Shown here one piece after another: positions 10,494 through 25,400 of a stretch of DNA of 64,000 bases (within the stretch, counting starts at the first letter, position 1; every line of letters begins with the position of its first letter). The translations under genes and the position numbers were made by a program. Source of the DNA: Scolanthus callimorphus. Lineage: Eukaryota; Cnidaria; Anthozoa; Actiniaria; Edwardsiidae. The stretch covers positions 32,067,951-32,131,950 of the forward strand of contig CM066917.1 in assembly GCA_033964015.1 (NCBI GenBank). Direction: 5' to 3'. The notes under the pieces were generated by a model that saw nothing but the letters and a program-made list of their open reading frames with translations, searched no databases and had not been told where the DNA came from.

Positions 10494-13400
10494 ATGGAGA
10501 AGATGGAAGGCGACACACAAAAACAGCCGGTCGCCTGGTTCGAATTCTCTTTGACAGTTCGGGGAATCTACTCAAAAATCACCTTAAGGATACCTCAGCA
10601 GGTATTTGAGCGATTTTTCTTGATGATTGTGGTTAGGCTTTGTTTTGCCTATTTTATTTGGGTTTCTTTCGGTCACAGTACTGGCAGTAACTGTTCTGAA
10701 TCTTTATCTATTGGATACAAATAATGTAACTTAAATGTGTTTGCTACAGAACCAACAGCTTCTCAGCTTATTGTTCAGTTCCTTGAGCGATCAAAGGCTA
10801 CAGCAACCAGCAATGTGGTAAGATCAATTACAACCCGAGCTTTCAAAATTGGCTCTTTAATACTTAGGGACTGTTCGTTAATTACGTCGCAGGGGGGGTT
10901 GGTGGTTTTATAGGGGGGGTAATTTTGCAGAACGTTGAAAAATTTGGGGGTAAATTTTTAGAACACTCAAAACTTTTGGGGGGTGCATTTCAGTGTCATG
11001 CAAATTTTCAACAGACAAGGACTGAGATTGAGTGCAATTGCGTGAAACGCAGAGCACTGTATAAATCCGGAGTGTCCTAAACCAACTAAAGCTTTCCTAC
11101 TAAAGGTTTCTGTCGAACTTCTCCTCTCTTTTCTTGCCAGTTTATAGAGCTTGTTCTACCGGTACATCCTCTTCAACAATCATACTTAGTTTAGACGCCA
11201 TTTTGATGCTTACATTGTAGCTTAGTCAATTAGCGCGCAGGGGGAGGGGGGTAAAATTTCAAATAGCCGTTTTTCGAAGGGGGTAGAAATTGAAACTACT
11301 GTTTTTGTACGGGGGTACGTTTTCATAAAACCTACGAGCAGAAAAAACCACCAGCCCCCCCTGCGACGTAATTAACGAACAGTCCCTTAGTTGGCGTCAC
11401 TGAGTGTGATACCTTTTGCGACATGAAAAATGCAGGAAAACCTTATCTGATCTGCTAAAAGGCCACCCTATAACATTCTTGAAAGTTCCAAATCGCCTCC
11501 TTGTATTTATTTCAGTTTTTCCAGCAGTCTACTGAGAACTTCCCACAAGGAGAAACCAAGCGTAGCAGACGGCTAAAACAATTAGCACTGCAAGCAGCTT
11601 ACCACCTGAAGTGGAATCTAGAAACCCTAGAAGACAAGTAAGGTTCTTTTCCAAACCAGACATTTACTTGATCTTTTGTGATTGTTATTCTTCTTCTTTT
11701 GATATCTTTACTCTTATTGATGTGACTTGCTGAACATTTATGTGGTAGCTTAATTGCCTGGGGGGGGGGGGGGGGGGAGGAGTGTACTTGAAGGTTAAAA
11801 TGGTGGGGATAACCGTCGGGAAGCCCTAATTTCCACCCTAAAAAATACTGATGAGGAAAAATTCCACCCTAGAAAATACTCCTCAGTCCTAAAATACCAT
11901 CTTCAGCGCACCATTTTAGTTCATAGAACCCCTAAAAAATACTGGCTTTTCTTTGGCGTACCGTTTTCATTCAAAGAAACCCTAAAAAATACGGGATCAC
12001 CAATTTTATCTCCTAAAAAATATGATGGTCATACCCCAGGCTTAATTACCACCAACTCTCATTGGTCACTAAAGCAGCATGGTCGGCTCAGAGTTACAGC
12101 ACTGGGTCTCACACACATGTGGCCTAGTAATGATTCAAGCTCATGTTGAAGTCATGATTTACAGTATACTCATGTCAATTTATCCTTTATATGGATGAGA
12201 GGAACTCACCTATTTTGAATGCCACAATGTGTTATACTTGTACCTAATTTAATAGTGATTAAATATGTATTTCTAATATACATGTAATAATTATTTTTTC
12301 ATTTAAGCTTATCATTACAGTGGCAAGATGTTCTCTTTGGCCATCTTCTCAAGACAGCTTCAACTTCATTTAATGTGAGCACTGAAAATTAAGCTTCATG
12401 GTGTATCTGGAGGGGGAGCCCAGGAAACCTAGTCCTTATAATAATAATCAATTTAATATAGCGCCGCTTCTACTAAAATCCAGTGGCGCTTTACAATGAT
12501 ATATCATAACAATAGTCTAAAATGAAATAGCTGATAAGATATTTACAATTGGTGATAACATGGCCTAGATTAAAATTCCTATGAAAATAAAAGTTATTGC
12601 AAGATATCTAAAATCATAAATATGTACAATAAAAATATTAAAATAGTTGTAAAAATTACAATTATAATAGAATTAAAAGAAATAAGATAAATAAAAAATA
12701 AAATAATAATGGTATACTTCACTTAATCGTATGTTTTCTAAAAAGAAGCGTTTTTACCAGAGATTTAAACGTACTGTAGCATTCGCAAGTTCTTATTTGA
12801 AGAGGTAGCGCGTTCCATAGTTTAGGTGCCATATAAGAAAGTGATTTAGAGCCATATGATTTCAGGTTGTATGAGGGCTGTATTAAAAGTCTCTTATTCA
12901 TTGAGCGCAGATTCCTTGTAGGCTTATAAGGACGTAGTAGGTCCACCAAGTAGGATGGGGCTAAATTATTCAAAATTATCCTTCCCTCTTTTGAAGCACT
13001 AAATACAGTCAACATTTTGAATCATGCCCACACACTTTTTATGGGGTGAGGTTTGTCCAATACACTGACAAATTTATGCAAGGCATTGTCTAAAACAATG
13101 GAGTGCAATGGAGTGTATTATAGAACGAGGCAATACAATGGAGGAGAACAATACCATGCATAAATTTGTCAGAGTATTGGACTGGTATGTATGGGGTTAC
13201 CAGGACTCTGCCAATAATAGTTATTGTTCAAAGTGCAGATAGAATGTGTGTCTTTCAAAATCATGTAAATTACGTAGTCAAACAAGGGATCAACCATTGT
13301 AAGTTTAACTGAGGACTGGGTGGTAACACCTACGAAACAAGTTTTGTATTAAACTTATGATCATTGAAGTTGAGTGATTTTCCTCCTTGGATGTACAATT

Positions 13401-16400
13401 ATATATATTTTCATTTTATGGTGACCTGGTATTGTTAACTGTTCACAGAATGGGGACATTGACATCAGCTGCTCAGATCGACAGTCAGTCACAGCACTTA
13501 TTATTTATCACAGATGGTAAGATATTGGACAGCACTATTGTAACTGACTGTAGAGAACTGATACATGGTTATCAAGAGAGAGGCCACTTCCTGGTCATCC
13601 TTTTTGTGTTTTGAATTGCCCTCTTGAACAAATCTCACAACCTTGTAAACAATGGTGACTCACTGAGAAGATTCAAACCCACAACTTCCAGAATTGTTCA
13701 CCCAACACTTTACTAGCTTTTAGAAAGTAGAGTTTGACAGTGGAGTATCTTTAGCTAGAATGAAATCCTAAGTAATTTCTCTTATTTATTTTTTCCAGGG
13801 TGATAAGGACACTTGCTCAGCATTTCTTACCAAATATTGGCAAGCTAAAAAATGGGTATGTATCATCTCTCTGTATTCACCTTCAAAACTGTCTAATAAA
13901 AAAATGTGGTAATTCAAAACAAAACTCTGGAGGTGGGGGATTGTGGTGGTGTCATATTCCTGTGATGTCTCATGTAATCAAGCTTTATTTTTCAGTGGAA
14001 ATTCTAGAGGGATGGGTAGGTGTCACATTTCAACCCATTCATATAATTATGGGGTTATAGATTTTTTCCACTAATGCATACTTGACAGTGAGTGCAATTT
14101 TTCTTTGTTCTATAGAATGCTAGAGGCTGTAGGGAATGAAGCAATTCTAAAGAATGTAAGTAAAGCAAGCCCTCAAATCTATAGAACACAGAAATATATT
14201 GTAATGGAATCGACTAAAGATCAGCTGGCATTTCCTGTGCTTCAGAGACATATTTTGGCATGCTGTCCTTATATGGCATGATACCTTTATGTAAATGTAA
14301 ATGTGATTTCTGTTTAATAATAAATCAGTCGTCATCTCCAGTTCTGTGTGTTGTGTTGCTTGTGAGTTGGATTGCTGGGAATCAGGGCGTTTTGGCCCTT
14401 GGATCAATAAACTTGTTCCGTTACAATTATTATTCATCCTTAAAATTAGGAAAGTACAACAAAGTCTTTGATAATTCCTTCCACAGCTTAGAGAACAACT
14501 AGCAACTTCTCTGGTAGTTCTTGAGAAAGTCCTGAGCCTCACAGATGATTTAGAACTTCCCTGTCCACCAGAACAACACAAGGAAGAACAACCTCAACAA
14601 TCCACTGCATCTCCATCAAATATCAGCTCAGGTGAGGCAACAGAAGGGAGAACATCTCCTACTGAAGAAGAAAGACAACAAAGAGAGGGAGAAGAGGGAA
14701 GGAACAATGAAACATTGGATCAGAATGGTCAGGTTGCCGTACCAAAGCAGAATGGCATAGTTGAAGAAGTAGAAAAGGTTTCTAAGGAGGAGATCATTGC
14801 TCAGGTAAATAACACTTACCCTAGGTAAATCTTCTCATTATTTAATTTACTCATGTAATGCTCTCTATTTGTATGATACTATTATCTCAACCATGCCTAC
14901 AACCACCAGACTTCATGTTATGGGGGAGGGGTTTATAATGCTGGAATCACAAAATATTGAAATTCTGTGTCTTTTGCATACTCAATAATTTTTATGTCCC
15001 TTTCTAGGTGTCATTTGACTTGGCAACTTTGTATTTTTATCAAGAAAAGTTTGAACAAGCTGCAAAACTGTTTCAACATTGCAAAGAATCTAAGGTATGT
15101 AGGTGAATAGTACAATAGAAAGAGTGCAAATGAACAGACTGAGTCGATGGACGGCATTAAGTTTGATATTGGGTCTGTTGCATGAACCTCCCAGAACACT
15201 CTTGGCATGCAATTGCTTCACAGAATCTAAGAACAGTCAGTCATTTTCCATTGTGCAGAAAAATACAGTTGAGCTGGTTAGCTCAGCTGTGAAGCACTAG
15301 TCTGAGGGAGGGTTGGGCTTATCTGCTGGTCAGACCAACCCTAAAAGACCCTTTGAAGAGAGAGTGATCTAGCCCATGTTTCTTTTGATTCTCTGTGTGT
15401 GTCCCCTGATTATGGAGCATCATTAGATAGATAGATCTATCTGTGAGGTGAGAATTGATTGTACTTCACTAATGATGTTGTATCCTAGTGCACCACGTCA
15501 CCATTTTATTCTGTGGATGAGAACAAACTCCATGGTTACCATGTGGCATGCTGCGGCATTCTGGGTAAATCTCCAGTCAAGCTGGCACCAACAGTCGCCT
15601 CTTCCCCAACCCTACTGGAAAGAGTGGAGAAGTGTCAACCATCTGGGTACAAGGTAAAAGTTGTTCATCTCGGGTCACTGTGATAATTATGAGGGTGCAG
15701 CTCTACCGTTCTAATTCAGATGTGCCAACTGTACAATGAATAGCACCCTTTGTTCTGTGAACAATTCGATCTGACATCTGAATTGACATCTGTGTGAACA
15801 GCACTATACTAGGACAGGTCTCAATTTATGTGTTGTTCTTTCTGTTTAGGATGTGATACCCCTTCTACTTGAGGATAACAGAACACTTCTCCTTCCCATG
15901 GACTTTCGGCAATCACTTGTTGCTGCAGTTGATGGAGTTCATCTAGATCATTCTGCAACTGGAGCTGGCAGCACTTTGGGATGGCAAATCATGGCATGCA
16001 ATACTCTTAGAAATGTGCTTGAGGGAAAAGCTGCTGAGTCAGCTTTTGGGCAAGCATGAAAAACTGTACCAAGGAACACATAGATTGTTTATTTTCAGTA
16101 AGTCATCTATTTAACATTTATTCCTTGTCTCAGAATGGGCTCTGTGACAATAGCCACAAGGATGAAGTTTTGGAGGGCCACAAGTTTGCTACCCTCCTTT
16201 ATAAATAAAGTCTTTATTGTTATATTATTATGAAGGCCAATTAACATATTTTTTTCATATAATTTCTGTTTTTTATGTGTTTTGTAGTATTGTGTTCAGT
16301 CACTTACAGAAGAGGTCAGTGATACCAAAAACTTGGCAAGAAATCCTCACTTTAAGACGATGAAATCTTTCATTCAGTAAGTACTTGTGGTCTTATGAAG

Positions 16401-19400
16401 CTTCTTTCATTTTCAAGTTAAGAGTGAAAAAATCATTCGGAACTCGGACTTAGAAATTTGGTGCTCACCCAGTGAAATGATTGGCATTGTCAAGCAAATC
16501 AGAACTTACTCATAAGGCTTGCTCAGCCAACCAGATCACTGATGGGAGATAATGTGCTAGTTCAACTACAGTCAGTGGATTTAGTGGTAAGAATGAGCTG
16601 ACATAGTTGTGTTTTTATTTCTAGTCTACTTTGTGGCAACATAACCGAAATAGATGCACTTGCTCTTATGCAAAAATCCCCAGCAAACGTATTCATGAAG
16701 GTATTAGTAACACCACAGTCTCTTAGCCATGCAGAAACTGAACTGGTATATTTTAGATAGAGCCTCGCTGAGAATCCTCTTTGATGTCTTTGAAAATTCT
16801 ACAATGTGCAGGGAACCTGGATGCATCCCTGAACAATAGCGCTAACGTTAGAAACTAGCGCAAAAAACTGTGGAAGCCTGCCATTTGGTTGTATGCACTA
16901 GCTCAGTTAATGTAACCTCATGTATTCCAGGCTAAAGACGACAAAGAAGATAAGTCCAAACCCCCCAAAGAGCCCTTTGTCTTCAAATATCTTGAAAGAG
17001 ATTCTGGTCCTCGTGGTAAGTATACAAAGGGAGGAAGCCATGGAAGGAGGGAGGGGAGGGAGTGAAAAAAAACCTGATGATTATACTAACGTTTGTGTGC
17101 CTTATATTCACACAAATCCCAGAGTCTACTACCTTTACATTCCTTCTGCCATATCATTGCCCTTGCTTTCGACCGCCAGAAAAATAGATATGTTTTTTTA
17201 ATTTTCTATGCGAATGAAATATTATGTTAGCCGGGCAGGAGGCACATCCATTATATTATTGATCATTTTTTCCATAGGCCCTGAAGAGGAACTTGTTGAC
17301 GTGAAGTGTGGCAAACTTGTACACAAGTTGCGCTTGTGTTTCGATCCCCTGGAGATCAATGCCATTCTTCAGGAGCTGCATCATCTACAGCCAGACAGGC
17401 TAGTTCACAACGAGGTAGACCCACACAGAAACCTGTTCAAATGAGCTCTTTTCCTAAATGATTATGATCATCATACTAATGATCGTGTTGAATACTACAG
17501 CCGATTGCGTTTGACTGTTTAACCCAAACAGTTTGAACGTTTGAAAGTTGCGTTGTGAGTCAAAAAGTGAGACGTTTCTAAGGGCAACCGCCATATTTTC
17601 ACTGACCAATCAGAGAGGACAGAACTCTTTGGTTCTCCATAGAAACGTCTCGTTTCATCCTAGAAACGCAACGTTCAAACATTCAAACATAACCTGCGAA
17701 CTGTTAGGGTTAAACAGTCAAACGCAATCGGCTGTAATGATGTCATTACTAATGTTTGTGTTGAATACTAATGAATACTCATGGTCATGTTGAATACTAA
17801 TTAATTCTGGTTGTAGAACTTCACATGCATGCTATACAAAGCGTTCCTGGATGATGTGAAGGACATCGAGCTACAAGATATACTCCATGTGTTGATCTCC
17901 AAGGCGATCCACTGCTCGCTCATCAAGGTGAAGTTATTAACATGTGTAGCGCATTCACTTTAGATAAAATGTCACGTAACCAGTTTCATGAGTTTACTCA
18001 GTTATCTTGTCTTAATAATTATTATCTAATAAAATTAGATTTATTTTTTCTTGGGACCAGCGCTGGTTAGTAGATCCATTTATGAAAGAAGACCTTTTAG
18101 TAGAAGTCAATGCTACCGTTGAATATCGCCGGTTATACAACGGTTTTCATTCGATACTTATATTGTGGGCGAATAGAGAATGAAGAAACATTTTTGTGTC
18201 TCGCTGATTACTCACGAGCATTGATGAGGAGAGGGTAAAATTTGTACTTTGTACTTTTTCGCTAATCAACTCGTTTAGACAAGTGAACGACCGTCAGTTA
18301 CTAACATAGGAAGTGCTGCTAAGAAGCTTGAGGCGGAGAACTTTATATATGTTAACTCCCGCATTATTGCACGTTGAAACTGAAGTAATGTGGTGTTCAG
18401 CGTAGAGTTGTGTACCGTTAGCATGGTGAACGTGAGAAATGAGTTATGATGAGATGATTTTAAGTATTTTTTTAAAGTATTTATCCGGGCAATGCTGCCT
18501 CAAATCGCCGCGGAGTCACAGGAATTAATTCCTTCGAAAGAAAGAAATAAAAAAAACTTCAAACTGAACGTTTTAATGTTCATTGTTAAAACAATGGAAT
18601 GTAGTATGCCTAATTATCTATATTTTCGTTGCAGGAATTTGAATTATCAATCAATCTGCTTGACTTTGCTCTCGCGAGAATCGATGGGTTAGCTACTCCT
18701 GTCATCGACCGAGTGAGAAATGTGATCCACCAAGAGCGCCTCGTCCTCGAGTTAAAACTAAATTGTGAAAACGGAAAGTAAGTTCTGCGGTAGTTAGTCC
18801 TGGCTGTCATGTCTACATGGAATGAGACCCACCCGTATTTCAAGCAAATGTACGTTGTGAAATGTGTGAGACCGACTCCCCAGACTTGCAGCTCGTAAGT
18901 TGAATTACGCTGGGTCTCAACGGCGCCACTGGCAGCCAAGCGGCCATAAGTACAGTCACTAAAGGTTGGTCTCTGCCAGAGGGTTTATTTGAAACTGTGT
19001 CGGGTTTCGAAGGCAAAACGGGACCTGGGTTTATTGTCTCATCCGAAAGACGTGAAACACAGTTGAACAAAGTCCAACTCACAATATGAACCAGTTTTGA
19101 CCGAGACCCGAACAGAAACAACAACCTCTCCTCCTCCCCAGCCTGGAGTCGAACCCGGACCACAGCGGGGAGAGTCCAGCGCAGTAACGCGGAGCCAACC
19201 GTACTTCCCTCAAGGGCGGCTAGGCAGGGTTTGACCTGTACGCAAACGCTTTATGGCGTGTAATGTAGGAAACATATTGCAGTTCATAAATCGGCCAAAT
19301 AAAGCGGATTTCATATAACTGTAGTGAAACCAATCGCAAAGTAATTACACGAATTCTGAATTAAACCTATAGGAGTAATTACAATGTAATTGCGAATTAC

Positions 19401-22400
19401 TCGCGTCAGTCATCTGAAATCCGCTCTATTCGCGTTTGTGTATACAGTGTATTGCTGGGTATGCCCATGCTTACTTCCGGTAGTTTGTACTCATGTCGAC
19501 GTGACCAACTGATCGTAGAAAGTCAGCTTGTGTGTGAAGCATGGAATGTTGTTTTGATTCCCATTTCATTGCCAGGAACGAAGATCTGTCTGGTCGTGTG
19601 AAATCCTACATCTGGCAGACAGGAAAAAGTAAGAATATGAGAATAACTGAAATAAATATGAGGTCATAAGATGCATGCTAAACTTGTAACTTTAGAATGG
19701 CAACCTTTTCGTTTGGTGTCTAACAAAGCTTGTCGTTCCATTGGACAGTCGAAAGAACAATCCGCAACCCTATTTTGAGGGTCTCTGTAATTCCAGGGTG
19801 GGTCCTAGAGCACCACCCAAAGTGGTTGTCCTATTAAATTTCCAGGATGGGTACTTCAGGGTGGAATTTTAGGGAGGCCATAAAAATTCCTATAATTCCA
19901 GATAGGGACAACTAAAAAAACCCCGTGCGATAACAGAAACTAGGTCGTAAATGAGGAGGGTGCGGGTTATCTTCTTGTTTGCGACTTGTTCGTTTTATGT
20001 TGTCAGGGCCTGATTTGCAGCCTCGAGTTGAGAAGCACACAGTAGCATATTTATTGAACACGAAGGAGACTGCATTCCTGGACAGTCTGATGAATGAGAT
20101 GGAGGACATCTCCACTACGGACTACAGGCTGGTATGTTTGCACTTGACTTTTATTATTCTGTGAAAACCCGGATTCAAGATCACCAAGATCACGGAATAA
20201 CTTTCGGGGTCTGAACATTCAATGCGCACGGCAGTTAAATAGAGCAGATTTCGTATGACTGTGAAGTGCCGCGGTGCGGCGCGGTACTGTCGCGGTGGCG
20301 GTACGGAACCTGGCCTGCTTTAGATGGAATGAAATCGCCAATGTAATCGCGTAGTCGCGGTACGGTCACGGTCGCGGCGCGGAACAGCTTTGTGGCGGTA
20401 CTTTTCACAGTCATACGAAATGTGCTCTAATCCCCCTTAGCAAAGTTGACTAGTGGGCTGTTAAACAAGTGAACATGTTCATAAGGCTAGACAGATCCGT
20501 GCATTTTCCTCATGTGTAATGCATTTTGTCGACAGCTTGGTGCACTACTCGCCACAACGTACTCCTCGATCACCAAACCTCAAGGATGGAGAAAACCAGT
20601 ACGGCTGCTTTGGGATGCAGGTTAGTAGTCAGTGGAATTATTGATAAATATAACACATACCACTTCCAAATCAGTGAAATCTGAATATCCAGAAGAATCA
20701 ACACAAAAGGCTCAGCCCTATTCTTTCCAATGGAGGCTTCCGTATAGCGACCGTTCCGTAAGAAATAGTCGTAACTTCATCCCAAGAGCATGTGTTCCAT
20801 CAAAATATTAGTATTCCGTTTCTCAAAACCCAGGCGGTAAAAGCCCATTTTATACTATCTGAGACAAGCTGGGTGTGCCTCTGATCTTCCCGCCTTATTG
20901 TTTTGCATTACATACGCTTGCTCCTACCAAATGGCGTATGAATATAGTGAAACACCCTATCTCAAATGCGGGGAAGTGTTGGAATGTAGTGAATATTTTT
21001 ATTCAAATTTAACCGTGTTTTTGATCTTATTTTAGTCCTGAGGGTATTCAGTACTACAGTGCAGCAAAAACGACCTCAGGAAGGTCCAGGATATCAGATA
21101 CGCAGAGATGCGGCAAACATTAACATGTATGCTCCGGTTATTATTGCTTATTTTAGTAGCTATCCGCTGGCGCAAGGAAGTTATTTCCTATGCGTTGCCG
21201 CCTTGTACCCTCATTTATTCATGTTTTATCCAAATTGAACATCACACCGCGGCCTTGCTGTTCAAAAGATAGACGTGAAATTTTCTAATTTAGTGCGTTT
21301 CAGTCTGCCCACAATTGATATTGGTCGTTTTATAGCCCCCTCAAACAGTCTGTTTCTCACTATTACTTATGTTAATGAGTTAAAACAACTGCGAGATATA
21401 ACTCATAATCTCTATGATACAGAAAGCAATACTTGTAGTTTACAATAAGAAGTGCATGGGTACTGTTTACCTAGCGAGTACTGTCATTGAGGATGGTCAT
21501 CTACTAATTTCACTCATGGTCGCTCAGTGTCCCCCATTTCGAGCTTAGGTGTAGTGCATTTAAACCGAACCTCGGTTAATGGTGGTCTTCGAAAGACGTG
21601 AAGCGATGAATAGAAACTCCAACTCACAATGAACCCGGCTCGGAATCACACTCCCCTTGCCGAATGTAGATCTACCCGTGTTTCCCATTTTACAATACCT
21701 CTGACAAAACTCTTTATGCATTGGAATTCTGATTTCAGGTCCGGATTCATGGGATTTATGAAGAAGATAAAGGTAACAATATAACTGGTGACATTCTTGT
21801 GACGAGTAGTAGTCATGATACCCTTAGCGTAGTGGATACGGTAGGACGCCACCATCTGTTTTGAAACGCGATCGGCCTGTGTCAGCCGCCATTTTGACAG
21901 CATAGTAACCAAGTCGAAGAAAGCATCCATTTCCATCGGCTGATTTAGAGAATATAGAGCAATGTTCTCGATTGAATTTGGTAAATCAAATCGGAAACGT
22001 TGTTTTAGATGTTTATTAAGAGATTTCTACACGTAATTCGTCTTCTAATATCGAACGAAAACAACAACAAAGGAGTGGCTGACATGGGCTTTTTTATTTT
22101 GCGTTAGATTTTATTCCTCGGCTTCTGTCTCGTGTTTGATAATCTCATTTCATAGGACACGTCATCGCTTGGATTACTGATATCCTGTCTTGCAAGACTA
22201 CATAACTTATCCAAGGTGAACAGATAGTCCTTAGAAAGGCTCATGTAATTTAGTTGCACATAACTTATCCAAGGTGAATAGATAGTACTTAGAAAGGCGT
22301 GTTTAATTTATTTGCACATTGACTTATCCAAGGTGAACAGAAAGTCCTTAGAAAGGCGCATGTAATTTTTTAGTTGCACATAACTTATCCAAGGTGAACA

Positions 22401-25400
22401 GATAGTCCTTAGAAAGGCGTATGTAATTTAGTTGCACATAACTTATTCAAGGTGAACAGATAGTTCTTAGAAAGGCGCATGTAATATAGTTGCACATAAC
22501 CTATCCAAGGTGAACAGATAGTCCTTAGAAAGGCGCATGTAATTTAGTTGCACATAACTTATCCAAGGTGACCAGATAGTCCTTAGAAAGGTGTGTAATT
22601 TAGTTGCACATAACTTATCCAAGGTGACCAGATAGTCCTTAGAAAGGCGCATGTAATTTAGTTGCACATAACTTATCCAAGGTGACCAGATAGTCCTTAG
22701 AAAGGCATGTGTAATTTAGTTGCACATAACTTATCCAAGGTGACCAGATAGTCCTTAGAAAGGCGCATGTAATTTAGTTGCACATAACTTATCCAAGGTG
22801 AACAGAAAGTCATTTGAAATGCGCATGTATTAGGGCCATTCCATTTTTTATCCGCACCCCCCCTACGGAAGAGGCCGTTTTGGCTTCTGATCCCCTCGGA
22901 AATTTTCGTTCGTGCCCCTCAGAAATACCCACTGAAGAGTATCTTTTTTGTTGTAACCCCCTCGGAAAGTACCCACGGATGAGTGTGTTATTACCTCTTA
23001 CCCCCTCGGAAAGAGAAAGACACTGCCCCCCTCGGAAATACCCACGGAAGAGTTGCTATTAAGAGCAAACCCCCTCAGAAATACTATCGAAAAGCATATA
23101 CCCCCCGGAAATAACCACGGAAGAGTTGCTATTAATAGCAAACCCCCTCAGAAATACTATCGAAAAGCATATACCCCCCGGAAATAACCACGGAAAAGTT
23201 GCTATTAAGAGCAAACCCCCTCGGAAATACTAAAAAAATTCAGATATCTTCCCCGGAAATACCCACGGAAGAATCGCTCTTGATAGCAACCCCCTCGGAA
23301 ATGCTGAAAAAGTCAGATACCCCCCGGAAATACCTACGGAAGAGTTGTTTCCGATACCAAACCCCCTCGGAAATACCCACGGAAGAGTTGCTCCTGATAG
23401 CAAACCCCCTCAGAAATACTAACGAAAAGCACATACCCCCCCGGAAATAACCACGGAAGAGTTTCTTCTTATAGCCAACCCCCTCGGAAAAACTAACAAG
23501 AACCAGATACAAATACAAACCTGTAACCGTACCCGGTAAATACTAATCTAGGGTTGTTATTAACCCTAACCTAACCTAGCCCTAACCCTAGCCTCACTCA
23601 AAATCAAACGATTTGAGTAAAATCGTTTGATTTTGAGTGGGCGTCTGTTAACTCAGGCTAGCCTAACCCTAAGTATTCGCCCATTTCGGTGATCGTTTTC
23701 GGCGTTGAAGTGTGGACGATAGCCGTATCCGGAGCAAAAAGTATCCGTTTTCGTTTGAAAACGTCGTAGTGTGGATGGGGTCTCAGTCACACGCGCAGGT
23801 GAGCGAGAAAACTTTTTACAAAGACAAAACTCGCTTCCGATAACTACGCACGCCCCTTCCACACTTTTGACGCCTGGGTGTCTGGCGTATCAAGCATTCG
23901 CACGGTTTTTGCGCCAAATGGAGCGTGCGATGCCATGGGAATTGTTATATAGCGAAGAACGAATTTTGTCGGATCTAGACGAAATACGAGTAACATACGA
24001 GTACATACGGGTTTTTAGCCTTTTTTCAGCGGATGAAAAATTTTTCGTTTGATCGTCTAGATATATTTTATTCCATTAGTGGCTGCTGGTTGTGGGTGAG
24101 GTCACTAATTGGTGGTGGGTGGGTTCACTAGTGGGTGTTTGGTGGGGTCACTAGTGGATGGTTGTTTGGGTCACTAGTGGGTGGGTGGGGTCACTAGTCA
24201 GGATGGTGGGTGGGGTCACTAGTGGGTAAAAAGTCGCAGAACACTAGACACACATAGACATCAGTCTGGCCAAGACTAGTGGGTAGTGGGTCAGGTCACT
24301 AGTGGGTGTTTGGTGGGGTCATTAGTGGGTGGGGTCGTGGGTCAGGTCACTAGTGGGTGTTTGGTGGGGTCACTAGTGGGTGGGGTCACTAGTGGGTGGT
24401 GGGTGGGGTCACTAGTGAGTGGTTGGGTGGGTCACTAGTGGTTGTTGTTGTGTGATTTCAACAGGTAAGGAATCACATATAGCATATCAATCGTAAACCC
24501 ACCACCCAATAGTGATCTCGACCACCGCCCACTAGTGACTCCACCCACCACCCAGTAGTGACCCCACCCACTAATGACCCACCAAATACCCACTAGTAAC
24601 CCCGCCCACCTACCCACTAGTATAGTGTCCCCACCCACTTATGACAGCCCACTACCCTCAAGTGACCCCACGCACTTATGACCCCACCCACTACCCAAAC
24701 CCCACCCACTAGTGACCCCACCCACCATCCACTAGTGACCTCATCACCACCATTCACTAGTGACCCCACCAACCATCCACTAGTGACCCCACCAAACACC
24801 CACTAGTGAACCCACCCACTACCCACTAGTGACCCCACCCACTACCGGCCACTAATGGAATAAAATATATAGATGATCAAAATATATATAGACGATCAAA
24901 TATGAAAATTTTTTCATCCGCTGAAAAAAAGCTAAAAAAAAGTTTTCATGTTTTTTCACCCGTATGTACTCGTATGTACTCGTATGTACTCGTATGTTAC
25001 TCGTATGTTACACGTATGTACTACTCGTATGTTACACGTATGTACTCGTATGTTACTCGCATGTTACTCGTATGTACTCGTATGTTATTCGTATGTAGTT
25101 TTAGTCTAGATCATTTTGTCTTTGCTAATTTTCTTTCTCGGCCAACTACTGGTTTATTTTACTCAGTATTGACAGTTTGAGTACGCGGCGCGAGTAGAAA
25201 TCTCTCTCGGATTTTCTTGGTTTATTGAGCCAACTTCATTTGCGAGAAGAGAAAATTTTTCTTAAACTGCCTTTCAATATTTAATTAACAGATAGTCGTA
25301 AGTTAGAGCGAATTGACAAATCGTTTCTCGAGCCATGAATTCTGAGTTTTCTCGCTCACCTGCGCGTGTGACTGAGAACGGCTATAGTTGCTCAGCGAAT

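Noticed and set aside
19138..19205. Functional tRNA gene with a consensus B box
   Set aside because: No acceptor or anticodon stem pairs around the boxes, and the sequence continues into a shared non-tRNA body, so it is a SINE head.
22200..22832. CRISPR-like regular repeat array
   Set aside because: The whole unit repeats, there are no unique spacers, and it lies in an animal intron beginning at an exon border. It is a tandem minisatellite.
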